From Leuctra nigra (Eukaryota; Arthropoda; Insecta; Plecoptera; Leuctridae), in assembly GCA_934045905.1 (NCBI GenBank), contig OW203763.1:42251172-42315171 (forward strand): 64,000 nt of DNA. The letters are read 5' to 3'. The translations under genes were made by a program, and so were the position numbers. Shown here piece after piece: positions 13,946-24,724 of this stretch (positions within the stretch are counted from its first letter, which is position 1; each line of letters starts with the position of its first letter). The notes beneath the pieces were generated by a model. That model made no database searches and was not told where the DNA came from. It worked only from the letters and a program-made list of their open reading frames with translations.

Positions 13946-14061
13946 TGTGAACATCCTATCAAAGTTACACCTACTTATAAATCCAATTTTCTCTCAATTT
14001 GATAAAACGCCCGAGCTCTTGCACCACCCTAACGGATACATTTGCTTGCATAAGGTTGCAG

Positions 14062-14265
14062 TATCGCTGACGATGACTTTGTACGGAGACCGTCACGGAT
14101 GTCGGCATCGACTACGTTGCCCAATTGCCCAAGCTGGTCGACTTGACGATGTTCGACATGGAGCAAATCACCGACCAGGCTTTAGTGTCGCTGGCAGAAC
14201 AAGGAAGACTCAAGAAGTTGTAATGTCGCAATTGCCCACATTTGACCGATTTAGGCTTCTCATAG
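14062..14265 (+). pseudogene. Candidate LRR exon of a host gene (frame broken)
   Basis: One frame reads TVTDVGIDYVAQLPKLVDL and continues MFDMEQITDQALVSLAEQG, RLKKL, a stop, then CRNCPHLTDLG. This is the spacing and wording of AMN1/F-box-type leucine-rich repeats. The upstream part (SLTMTLYG) is in another frame, so there is one frameshift near 14085 and one TAA at 14221. A fitting donor CATAG|GTAAAT follows at 14265. Either the gene is decaying or the assembly has errors here. The other candidate exons on this strand (18542, 18626, 19253, 20059, 20827) suggest one gene with long transposon-filled introns. Confidence 0.5.
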
Positions 14266-14852
14266 GTAAATTTAAAAAAGATTATGCCATCTTAACTCTA
14301 TTACATTCAGAATTAATTAAAGCATTACAATTATGAAAATTACTTTACTTATGGATATTTTCTACCTGCACATATTTTTAAACACCTTGACAGTGATAAT
14401 TTTGGTGGCCACTGTGACACGAACCAAACAAGGATCAGCAGATACATTTTATAGAAATGGCTGGTTAATCCTGTTAGAAAGATTGTAATGATATGCTCTG
14501 AAGGAGACACTTATTTATTTTCCATTTTACTGTAGGTAAATTTAAGTGCATGAAAAAGAACACCTAGACCTATTAAAACTTAACGGAATAGTTCTGATAC
14601 GTATCGAGCAAACTAAGGAGTTTGATGTTTAAGAACAATGGAATATTTTAAATATTATCCATAAACCATCGAGAATTGGAGTTATTGGGGGAAGGTGAGA
14701 CAAATTGGAACGGTTAGGAAAAGTGAATCATTGCTATAATATTCAAACTGCTTAATCTTTTCGCGGGAAACATGTTTAACAACCTTCAAGATTACAAGAC
14801 GAGCCACGATACTAAGTTTGGTACGTCTCTGAAAAATGCGTAGCAAAAGTTA

Positions 14853-16728
14853 TCCCCATAAAAAACACTTCGTGTAAAAATACCAGCCAAGTCTCTTCAA
14901 CTAAAAAAAAATATATGAAATCTAAAAATTCTGCACTGAAAAGTATTGATATCAAAAAATTTGCCAAGTCAAAACTTTATTTGAAAATCAAAAAATACTT
15001 GGCGCATCGTGTATATAAATAGCTTAGAAGTATAGGCCAGATATAAAATATACATCAAATATACATATACATATAGTATACCTATAATTCTCAAAAAAAT
15101 CGATGCGCCAAGTATTTTTTGATTTTCAAATAAAGTTTTGACTTGGCAAATTTTTTGATATCAATACTTTTCAGTGCAGAATTTTTAGATTTCATATATT
15201 TTTTTTAGTTGAAGAGACTTGGCTGGTATTTTTACACGAAGTGTTTTTTATGGGGATATCACTCCTTTTTTTAGTTTATTCTTACAACTTGTGACACATA
15301 TGAAATGAACAATTACTAAATTCTTTATAAAAAAACGCCATTTACGATTTGGTTACTACTAATGAAAATCTGTTATATATTCATATATAGTCTTTCGTGA
15401 AGAATAGCAAAGGTTTCATTCCAATCGGTCAACCCAGTTCCGAGATATGGCATACACATCGGTTTTCAAAATGGCTGCTAAACTTACTGCACTGCCACAT
15501 AGAATTTATATCTACAATTAATGTGTATCATTTTAGGCTTTCTGAATATGTATTCATTGTATAGAATGGGGAATACAATAATTTTTAAATTTGAATTACT
15601 TCATTTCCGGGCTCATAAATAAGAACATTCAAGTTTGACTGTTCCTATTACATTAAGATGGCCTTCCGAATCATTTGGCGCTAGTTTCGTACTGATCGGT
15701 CTACCAGTTTTCGAGATACGACGTTACTTCCGGTTTCAAAATGGCGGCTGAAATCTCTGACCCCTTGAATTTTAATTTACACATGATAACATCTTATTAT
15801 AAGCTGTCTCAAATAGTATTTATTGTATCAAAATGTAAATTTGTGAGATTTTTCAAATGTGTGACGTCATTTCCGGTTTTGCTATAAGAAACTGCAAATA
15901 TTATTGTTGATAATACATAAAGTTGACCGTCTAAATTGTTTGGCGCTGGTTTCGTTCAAATCTATTTAGCCGTTATTAAGATATGATGTCACTACCGGTT
16001 TCAAAATGGCGGATTCCGGTTGGTTTTATAACAACTCAAATGAGATATCAAAAGTACATACGTTACAATTACATAAATATCAAAATAATCGGATCAATCT
16101 TTGTTGCCGAAATGCCAATCGATGTATTTCAAATTTCATGACGTCATTTCCGGTTTCGTTAACAAAATTTTCAGTCTTTTGCTACTGATAAATCATATAG
16201 ATGACCGTCTGAATCGTTTGGCGCAAATTTCGTTCCAATCAGTTTAGCCGTTGTTGAGATATGACGTCACTTCCGGTTTTAAAATGGCGGCACAAAAAAT
16301 TCATGGGGGGAAGGTTAAATCAGACGCCAAAAGTGCACACGTGGTAAAAATGTGAGATCAATCGGTTCAGCCGTTTATGCTGTGGCCTTGTTACCGGATT
16401 TGAATTCCAGGAGACTACTACAACTACTACTACTACTACTACTGAGATTATTATTATTATGAAAACCGCCCTAAAACACTGTTTTCACTGCCCTATAGCT
16501 CGCAAAGGGCGTAACCTATTGTTCCCAAATTTGGTATATGTAGTAGGGTGGGCCATAGCTCGAAATTAAGATATTTCGCAACAATGTGAGATTTCCCAAT
16601 TTTAAGATCCAGTAGGCCGAAAATGCCACTTTGATGCTTACAGTAAAAGTGGGTTGCTCCAGCCTTTTTAAATGAGAGTGTGCGCGCGCCGTACGACTTG
16701 GCTGGCGTGGAGCGACCGCTCCACTAGA
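14853..16728 (+). mobile_element. Helitron-like element, complete, 1.9 kb
   Basis: Starts TCCCCATAAAAAACACTTCG after A and ends CCGCTCCACTAGA before T. The 5' fold-back arms are about 14853-15010 and 15095-15258. Three to five units with GACGTCA(C/T)TTCCGG and AAAATGGCGG follow. Near the end come GTACGACTTGGCTGG (inverse of the 5' CCAGCCAAGTC) and the hairpin GTGGAGCG/CGCTCCAC. It sits inside the putative LRR-gene intron. It has no ORF of its own, so it must be moved by another element. Confidence 0.85.
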
Positions 16729-17219
16729 TATCAATAAATCAATTTTTGCATTTGCTATAGGTCGTTTGGCGACGTAGATAATAGCGATTAAACGCTATCC
16801 AGGTAAGATTAGGCCTTTGTAGACATCATATTATTATTACCAGGTGTTGTTAAAGTATTCATAACCAAGTTTCAGTAAAATAAATACCACCGCCTTCTTA
16901 TTACATTCGGTTGAAATAAAACATGAGTCGGGGGCAAAGTGAAATGGGGCAAAGTGAACGAAACTATTTGTATTTTATATAGGTTAAAATTAAACTAAAT
17001 CTAAAATGCATCTCTCTGATCAAAATAACGTAGTACTTATTATTTCATTTAATGTGTGATAAGAATTTGTTTAATTCCGTATTAATTAATAATACAAATA
17101 TAGTTATAAAACCTTATACCTCATACATAGTCATGTATTCAAATTTAACACGTTTCATTTTGCCCCACGCCATGTTTCACTTTGCCTCACCCATTGGACA
17201 AAGTGAAATGATTTGAGGG
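16729..17219. other. No gene seen
   Basis: AT-rich DNA between a Helitron-like element and a hAT element. I see only short stretches such as GGGGCAAAGTGAAATGGGGC and nothing with coding or RNA character. It probably belongs to an intron of the LRR gene. Confidence 0.5.
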
Positions 17220-17227
17220 GTCTAGAA

Positions 17228-18358
17228 CAGTGGTACTCAACCTGCGGCCCGCGCGGGCAATATTTGTAGCCCCCCAGTTGATGTTTCAAATACATATTCA
17301 CAAAATGTGTCCAATGAAAAAAAAATATGAAAAAAAAATTGATTTCATTAGAGACATATTTGGAGAGTTATCATGTTAGGAATCATACATCAGGCTGAAA
17401 ATACGAGGAAAGCTTCTTAAATGAAACTTCATACTCGTTGCAACGAAAATGACCCCCGACGGCTGTCACCTTATCGCGGTGGTGGGGTTTGTGTTGGCCA
17501 ATGATCCATTGCAGCTACGCCGGCGAGCATATGCTCATATGTAAGGGTTACCCATGCCGGACAGATCAGTAGTGAGGCCCAGACCAAGAGCAGCCAGGTT
17601 CGGCCTAACCATGCCCTCCCTTGAATTTGCGGTCCCCTCGGGCCGGCCTCCCCCCTCGAGATGGTGATCCCCCTGAAATCGGGTTCAGCCGGCCCAAATC
17701 CTCACACCCCCCGGTCCGTCCCCATTCCGGCCTGACCTTCCCACCAGTGTTGGACTCCCCCGGATCGGGCCCGTTAGGTCGACCCCCTCCCCTTGCCCTC
17801 CAATTATGATCAACAAAGTTAAATATAATATTTAATGTGCGCAATATAACCTCGTTATACCTCAATATAACCTAGCGCCATTAAACGAAACTAATCTAAT
17901 CTTATATTGCAACGAAAATGAAGCCATTTAACAATTCCGAAAATTGTGAAATTTGGTTTGGCGCGTGAAATATTGTTCGATTCGTTTCATAATAAACAAA
18001 AGACACTAAATGAACCAGTCACGTAGGCTTTATGACTTATAAATTTGCCTAAAGTAAAAAAAAACGCCCTGCGGGGCAACAATTGGAGGTAGTTTGCTTC
18101 AGTTTGTGCATTTTAGAGCCCCAGAATCACTTTTAAATTGTTAAATTCTAAAAAAACGCCCTGCGGGGCAAAAACTGAGGGACTTCGCCCCCCCCCCCCC
18201 TCTTTCCCCCCGATATAAGTAGTTCCTACGCGCCTGGAATCTACGATCACCTGGGATGAACTTACATTATTGAGCATTATTGTAATTAAAAAAAAAATGC
18301 AGCCCGCCAACTAAAGCAAATTTGTATTATTGGCCCGCAAGTCAAAAAGGTACCTCTG
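17228..18358. mobile_element. Non-autonomous hAT element with 8-bp target duplication
   Basis: The left end CAGTGGTACTCAACCTGCGG and right end AAAGGTACCTCTG are inverted hAT-style termini. The flanking 8 bp GTCTAGAA is duplicated exactly (17220-17227 and 18359-18366), the duplication length typical of hAT transposases. At 1131 bp it has no transposase. Inside are a separate insertion (17453-17906) and two copies of a short ACGCCCTGCGGGGCAA sequence (about 18062 and 18153). Confidence 0.85.
17453..17906 (+). mobile_element. 454-bp GC-rich retroposed insertion inside the hAT element
   Basis: Flanked by a 15-bp direct repeat TTGCAACGAAAATGA (17438-17452 and 17907-17921), as left by target-primed retrotransposition. 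The first ~360 bp are strongly GC-rich and unlike the surroundings, starting CCCCCGACGGCTGTCACC. The last ~90 bp are AT-rich and end AAACTAATCTAATCTTA. It may be an internally deleted LINE or a SINE whose 5' part resembles a LINE 5' UTR. No convincing ORF is seen. Confidence 0.65.
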
Positions 18359-18541
18359 GTCTAGAATATCTTAAATTGAGTTTAGAAATGGATGATATCT
18401 TATGATAATGTAATCATAACGAATGTAAAAAAGATCAATCTATCCAATAATCAGTTGCTGAAAGTCATAAAATGCTTCCATAATTTGCAATTAATTCTAA
18501 GGCTGAAACTGTTCCACTTTGCCTCACCTTCTTCTACGCAG

Positions 18542-18576
18542 AGGTGTCTTGAAATACTTACTCTTATGATTCAGTC
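18542..18576 (+). CDS. Candidate short LRR exon (host gene)
   Basis: Preceded by a strong pyrimidine tract and acceptor (CTTCTTCTACGCAG). It reads RCLEILTLMIQ and then two bases (TC) before a donor GTAGGT. The leftover two bases join the first base of the next exon (18626) to give Ser, so the phase agrees. The product fits a leucine-rich repeat. It is short, so support comes mainly from phase and neighbours. Confidence 0.5.
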
Positions 18577-18625
18577 GTAGGTATTTTAATCTATGTAATA
18601 TTATATTTTTAATTTTGTTGTGTAG

Positions 18626-18692
18626 TATTTTGGAATGCACAGGCCCAGGAATGGACGTATCTATAGACAGCTTTAAGGAGGGATGCCCGCAA
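18626..18692 (+). CDS. Candidate LRR exon (host gene)
   Basis: The acceptor TTTTGTTGTGTAG is followed by a frame reading ILECTGPGMDVSIDSFKEG then CPQ, and a donor CAA|GTAGAT. It starts in phase 2 and ends in phase 0, matching 18542-18576 before it and 19253 after it. Together the three give a continuous leucine-rich-repeat-like stretch. The parent family (F-box/LRR or similar) is not identified. Confidence 0.55.
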
Positions 18693-19252
18693 GTAGATTT
18701 TCCGAAAATATTTTATGTTGAAATTTACAATTTGTCTTAATTTTTTCAACATTTGAACTATATTTTAATGTAAAAGATTCATCAAATGTCTTGTAACTTG
18801 CAACTCTCAACTTATATTGAGTTTTCAAATTTATGTCTTCAGACTATGAGGACATTTTAACATGAAAATTATTTAGATTTGGATTCCTAACTTTTAAAAA
18901 CGTACGGCTAGGAGTATATATTAAAATCTTAATAAATACCTTTATGTCTAATTCACATAATATTAATTTTAAGTTAGAATCTATCGGCGTAAAATAGTTT
19001 AAATCTAATATTTACTAGGAAAATTACTATGTTTTTTCGACTTGCCATGTTAAAGATAGTGCTAACTTAAATTATAAAGTGATATATCTTGAAAATTAGT
19101 TCGGCTACCCCACTTTTTCTTGCGTTTATATGGTGCACAAGGAAATTATCTATTAAATAAGCATATTAATTCATATATCTATCGGAGACCTCTACTTCGG
19201 CACATCCCCTTAACATCCAAATATCTTATATTGTAATTATCTTGTTGTCAAG

Positions 19253-19390
19253 TTGGTATCCATGTGTGATCAATTGGAACGTTTCGACATCAGTGGCAGC
19301 AACTGCGTGCGGTTGAGCACCGTTCGCGCTGCAAACGCTTCTATGAAGTTTCACACTATAACAACGTCGCTCTGACATTGGTCCTCGTAG
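19253..19390 (+). CDS. Candidate LRR exon (host gene), 3' part frameshifted
   Basis: After the acceptor TTGTTGTCAAG the frame reads LVSMCDQLERFDISGSNC, continuing VRLSTVRAANASMKFH. It begins in phase 0, as the previous exon requires. From about 19353 the plausible continuation (YNNVALTLVLV, up to the donor GTAG|GTGAGA at 19390) is in another frame, which implies a 2-base shift within CACACTATAAC. The shift could be mutation or assembly error. Confidence 0.5.
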
Positions 19391-20058
19391 GTGAGATATT
19401 ATCATACCAAATACGTTGCGAATGTGAACTGTAGCTGCATCGACAAAGATAGTTTAGTACACTTGGCCAAAGTAAAAACAGTATTTGAACTAAACGAATT
19501 GTTAGGTAACTCGTCAGGTTTCTTGACAATCCTTGTTATTATCAATGAAATCATGAGCTCAATTACTAGAGTTAGATGTTGAGTTGGCAATTGGCATGGA
19601 CTACATTAGATGATGCCATCAAATCTTTACCAGACAATTCGTTTCATGCAAATACCTTTTTTTGTTTGGCCGTGTAGGTACACTCAAAAATATAAAAAAA
19701 CGGTATTTTAAAGGAATGAATTGGCTGAAAAAATGTGACAGCATCATCTGATGAAATCTGTGCTAACTCATCATCTACCTCTACTAGTAGGTGAGCTCTG
19801 ATTTCATTGACAATAAGTAATAACAAGGATTGATTGTCTAGGAACCCGACCAGCAGCCAATCCGTTTCGTTCAAATACCGTTGTATGATTTGTTGGGTGT
19901 ACGTAAGTCGTAAACCATGTATTGACTTCCCCCTCTTACATCAGCATAATCACAACATTTATTTTATTAACAAATAATAAGATACATTATTATCAATATG
20001 AAAACCTTAAATAATAATTTTTCAACAAAAGTAACTCTCGTTTTTACTTCACTTGTAG

Positions 20059-20087
20059 GCACAAATTCATGGCTCCTCCCTTTACAG
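20059..20087 (+). CDS. Candidate 29-bp microexon (host gene)
   Basis: The acceptor TTCACTTGTAG and donor ACAG|GTTAGT bracket 29 bp. Entered in phase 2 it reads HKFMAPPFT and leaves one base. That base combines with AC at the start of the exon at 20827 to give Asp and keeps the frame open. The evidence is only splice sites and phase. Confidence 0.35.
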
Positions 20088-20476
20088 GTTAGTAGCATTT
20101 TCCATCAAACTAACATAGGCCTTAAACCTCCTTAATTGTACCTTATTTTCCTTAGTTTTTCTTAATTTTCTAACAAAAACAACTCTGTTTTATATAACCT
20201 AACTCATTCTTTACAAATTATGAGTAGCAATTTCCATCAAAGTATAGCCATTAAAAGTATGAATAACAATAATATCTGTCGCTTTTTTCAACACAATGTC
20301 GGGTTGGGGGGTGGAATTCCACCGTCATTCTTTCTTGGTCCTTCAACAAAGGACCGTTCGTTTAAAGGGGTCGTTTACCATTTTAGTTGTTGTTTTATTT
20401 GATCCTGATTGTGAATTTCAGAATGAAAAGTAAACTCAAGTTTAGAAAAAAATAATACATCTGTTATCAAAAAAAA

Positions 20477-20711
20477 GTCTGTCTGTAGACTCGTCTTTCG
20501 TTCTTCCTCCTCTTGTGAGCTGCCTGTTATCTGAGTAGTTCCTCACCTGCCGTCCCGGGAAGGGGCCACCACAGTCGCAGATTTGAATAGCTAAGTGACG
20601 GTAGCGGCCCCTTCCCGGGACGGCAGTTCCCGGGAGGAACTATTATTTTCCTCAAATAACAGGCAGCTCACATGAGGAGCCTAGGAACGAACCACGAGTG
20701 TACAGACGGCT
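20477..20711. repeat. 235-bp imperfect long hairpin
   Basis: The arms share TGTGAGCTGCCTGTTATCTG-like and CCGTCCCGGGAAGGGGCC sequences in opposite orientation around a ~35-bp loop centred near 20594. The outer parts (GTCTGTAGACTCGT / ACGAGTGTACAGAC) also pair. GC content is high for the area. It may be a MITE or a transcribed long hairpin. No target duplication is seen. Confidence 0.6.
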
Positions 20712-20826
20712 GTGATCCTCCATGTCTGTCTGTTTGTTCACTAACCAATGACTTGGACAGACATTTAAATAAAATGCAATTGACACAATATATTTTCTAA
20801 TGAAATGTTTCTTGCTTGTTCATAAG

Positions 20827-20957
20827 ACAACGGGATCGAAGAGGATCTCGTGCCTGACATTGACCCGCGACTCCGTCTGGATTTTCCCATTCGTAAACTA
20901 TTTGATGGTACAAGTCTCATATGGCTCTGGAATCAATCAAAATCGAAATGTAATTAA
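20827..20957 (+). CDS. Candidate terminal exon of the host gene
   Basis: After the acceptor TTGTTCATAAG the frame reads NGIEEDLVPDIDPRLRLDFP, continues IRKLFDGTSLIWLWNQSKSK, and stops at 20955-20957. The acidic and hydrophobic pattern and lack of stops suggest real protein. It needs one leftover base from the previous exon, which 20059-20087 supplies. An overlapping frame starting at 20800 is also open but looks less protein-like. The product is not recognised. Confidence 0.5.
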
Positions 20958-21243
20958 AGTTAACACGAGTGAACATAGTGAACAAAGTAAACATACGTAG
21001 AATAGATTTGGTACAATGTTAAATATTGAAATATTTACCTATCGACATAACAATGGGGCATGGTGCGCACGCAGGTAAAGTAGGGGACGGGAAAACAAAA
21101 TGACCCTTTTCCAATCCACAGATTGACTGCTGATCACATTTATATTTTTTCTGAATACCTATGATGTGAATTTCTTGATATAGTTTAAAACAAAAATAAT
21201 AAAAATGTGTTGACATTTTTTATATTCTTGTCCACCTGACTGA

Positions 21244-21375
21244 GGCCCGATTGTACAATGTCCCGATAAAGTTAGCGGTATATAGTATGTATCGGCTAAA
21301 ACCATGGCAACAGCCAATGAAACACATCCATCTAGTCGCTAAGTGAACTTTATCGGGACATCTTACAACCGGGCC
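21244..21375. mobile_element. Short MITE with GGCCCG inverted ends
   Basis: The left end GGCCCGATTGTACAATGTCC and the reversed right end GGCCCGGTTGTAAGATGTCC pair over about 30 bp, with CGATAAAGTT further in. The flanks are TGA and TTA. A degenerate 3-bp TNA duplication would fit PIF/Harbinger, but this is tentative. Confidence 0.6.
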
Positions 21376-21695
21376 TTACTCTCTAAACACAAATAAATTA
21401 TCCAACTTCCTTGACTTTCAGCAATTTCTTTTCCAAAGCTGTGAAATTCTCATTCAAAACTTGCCATTTGTATGCACTGGGTGCATAAAAATGGAGTTTG
21501 TCAAACTGAGCTACCATCACCTACCAATATCAGCTAAAGATAAATAAAGATTTTAAACAGTTTGGTTTTAGTTTATTTTTTATAAGCATGAACATCTGCC
21601 ACTGCCAGTACCTATGTAGTAATTTCTTTAAAGATAAGGACTAGAAGTAGAAATATAACCTATCAATTCCCCTAGATATGAATTGGAAATGGTAA

Positions 21696-22116
21696 TCCCA
21701 GAAAAAAACACTCCGTGTAAAAAAGGCAGCCAAGTCGCTTTACTTTAAAAAATTCAGCACCGAAAAGGAGTGATATCAAAAAAGGAGCCAAGTCAATGAC
21801 ATTTCCAAATATTTAATCGTATCTTTGAAATAAAAGTATAAACACCGAGAAATACTTTACAAAAGGACTTGGCGCATCGTTTTTTTAAAGACATCATTCT
21901 ATCCTAAAAATGGACAGAAATTTACTAGCAGGTACATTTTCCTCTTTCTATTAGAGCCAGTATCTATGAATAAAGTTACTTTTAGTTATGGCTATTTTAT
22001 AGTTTTGTCAATGGCGAGAGAAGAAACATTTCACGTTGTAATAGATAAGTAATATGGTGGAAGAATTAAATAACAAGGAAGTGGGCTCATATATATTCTA
22101 TTGGCACGGTTAATAT

Positions 22117-22150
<34 letters not shown>

Positions 22151-24724
22151 TTAGAAACATACATAAATAATACACTGTATACAGTCACTAGTAGGGTGTC
22201 ACTAGTAGGGTATCTATTCATAATTTGATCTTGACTGAGGGAAATCATGAAACGTTGTCAAATAATTACTAACTATCTATATGGAACACTATTATATATT
22301 TTTGAAGTGTCAAGTGTATAAAGTTAAAAATTTTAAAGAAATTCAATGTGCCGTTACTGTGTACCTACTTTGTGAAATGTATTGTTATAAAATGCGGATT
22401 ATTAGAAATGTATTTCATGATGAGAAGGTTTATAACGCACGAGACTTAACTAATATGTTGACCACGAAACAATATTACGAAGATAATATTTACAGTAGTA
22501 TATATAATATGTAATTGAAAGATGTGTCCCTATTATTCTAAAAATTCTAAATGACGGTTGTATATAAATGGCATATGCTTATGAATAGAAAAATGTCTTT
22601 AAAAAAACGATGCGCCAAGTCATTTTGTAAAGTATTTCTCGGTGTTTATACTTTTATTTCAAAGATACGATTTAATATTTGGAAATGTCATTGACTTGGC
22701 TCCTTTTTTGATATCACTCCTTTTCGGTGCTGATTTTTTAAAGTAAAGAGACTTGGCTGCCTTTTTTACACGGAGTGTTTTTTCAGGGATATTACTTCTT
22801 TTGTTAGTTTATTCATAAAGATTGTAACACATGTCGGAGGAAGAAGGACTAATTAATTTAAAAAAATACGCCTCAACCGATTTGGCTACTAAGAAAAGTT
22901 GCGTTTGGTATAAGCTTAAAATGATTATCCCAGAAGAATAGCTTAAGTTTTGTTACAATCGGTCCAGCCGTTTTCGATAACTAACGTCACTTCCGGTCTA
23001 AAAAATGGCGCCCGATAACACTGCCCCCTTGAATTCATAATTATAAGTGCAACATAAGTGCATAAATAAGCTGCAATCTGTGCAGCCATTTTCGATAAAT
23101 GACGTCACTTCCGGTTTTCAAAATGACGGACAGAAATAATGTTGTCTTGAATTCATAATTATAAGTCCAACATAATAACATAATTTATTTGCAATCGGTA
23201 CAGCCGTTTGTGATATCTGACGTCACTTCCGTTTTTAACAATGGTGGTCGAAAATAATGTCGTCTTTTAATTGTATTCATTATTATAAGTCCTACATAAT
23301 AACATAATTTAGTTGCAATCGGTACTGCCTTTTTCTATATATGACGTCACTTCCGGTTTTGATAATGGCGGCCGAAAATAATGTCGTCTTTAATTCATAA
23401 TTATTAGTCCTACATAATTCCAAAATTTGGTTGCAATCGGTTCATCAGTTTTCGATATATGACGTCACTTCCGGTTTTAACAATGGCGGCCAAAAATAAT
23501 GTCGTCTTGAATTTATCATTATTAGTCCTACACAATTCCACAATTTGTTTGCAATCGGTACAGCCGTTTTCGATATATGACGTCACTTCCGGTTTTAGAA
23601 AATGGTGGCCGAGAACACTGCAACCTTGAATTTATAATTATTAACAATGTAAGTTTACTTAATATCTATTTAAAAGTACAAAGTGGTGAATTTAGTGTAA
23701 TTTAGCATATTAATGACGTCATTTCCGGTATAGGTAATAAGAAAACAATCTGGTTTTATCTAGTTGATACTTCATGAATGACCTTCTGAATTCATTAGCG
23801 CAAATTTCCGTCAAATCGGACATGCCGTTTTCAATATATGACGTCACTTCCGGTTTCATTTAGTGGTACCGTCTGCCATTTCCGGTACCGGTAATTTGTA
23901 TCTTCATTTAACCCAATTGATTTTTCAAATAGATTGCAGAATGAATAGACAGGAGCTTGTTCAGTGGCAATCGCCAATCGGTACAGGCGTTTTCGATGTA
24001 TGACGTCACTTCCGGTTTCAGGAATGGCGGCCGAGAACACTGCAACTTGACATTATAATTTTTATTTTCTATGTTACAATGTAAGTTAATTATATATGTA
24101 TTTAAAGTATAATTTGATGAAATAAGTTAAATTGCGTATTTATGACGTCACTTCCGGTTTATATAATTTTTATTTTTATTTTTTATAGATATACTTCATA
24201 TAGATGACCATTATAATCGAATGGCGCTAATTTCGTTCTAATCGGTCAAGCCGTTTTTGAGATATGACGTCACTTCCGGTTTAAAAATGGCGGCACAAAA
24301 AATGTATAAGAACAAAGGTATCATCAGACGCCAAAAGTGCATATGTGGTAAAAATTTCAAGTTGATCGGTTAAGCCGTTTAGGCTGTGGCGGTGATAGCA
24401 ACTTTTTCTGACATCTGAAGAAGAAGCCAAATAAGAAAGCGGTGTAATTTCACGATTTTCACGGCCCTCTAGTTCGTAAACGGCATTACTGATTGTTGTC
24501 GCGTGATGTATATGTTGTCAGGTGGGCCATAGCTCTAAATAAGATATTTCGCAACAATGTGAGATTTTCCATTGTTGAGATCCAGTAGGCCGAAAATGCT
24601 ATGTTGTTGCTTACAGTAAAAGTGTTTGGTCTGCTCCTCGGTTTATATATAGGCATTTACGGTATGTTGAGTGACTGTGAGTGTACGGTACGACTTGAGT
24701 GAGTGGAGCGACCGCTCCACTAGA
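21696..24724 (+). mobile_element. Helitron-like element, complete, 3.0 kb
   Basis: Starts TCCCAGAAAAAAACACTCCG and ends ACCGCTCCACTAGA, with A and T flanks. The fold-back arms are about 21696-21905 and 22590-22795, with a 680-bp spacer containing a poly-T run. Then come about eleven units, period near 120 bp (for example 23100, 23219, 23342, 23461, 23579), each with GACGTCACTTCCGG and most with AATGGCGGC. The terminal hairpin is GTGGAGCG/CGCTCCAC. No ORF of substance is present, so it is non-autonomous. It is the best copy in the window for defining the family. Confidence 0.87.
22119..22149. repeat. Poly-T run
   Basis: About 30 consecutive T in the spacer of the Helitron-like fold-back. It may be a retroposon tail or simple slippage. 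Confidence 0.9.

Noticed and set aside
14853..15258. Fold-back region as an independent MITE inserted in the Helitron-like element
   Set aside because: All complete copies begin exactly with this fold-back at the A^T junction, so it is better treated as the 5' terminus of the element. An old fusion of a MITE with a Helitron end cannot be excluded.
17605..17865. Gly/Pro-rich ORFs on both strands in the GC-rich insert
   Set aside because: GC-rich DNA opens frames on both strands by composition. The protein is low-complexity and lies within a 454-bp retroposon.
22970..24290. CRISPR-like array
   Set aside because: The units are ~120 bp, diverge along their full length, and the genome is eukaryotic. 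There are no short identical repeats with unique spacers and no cas genes.
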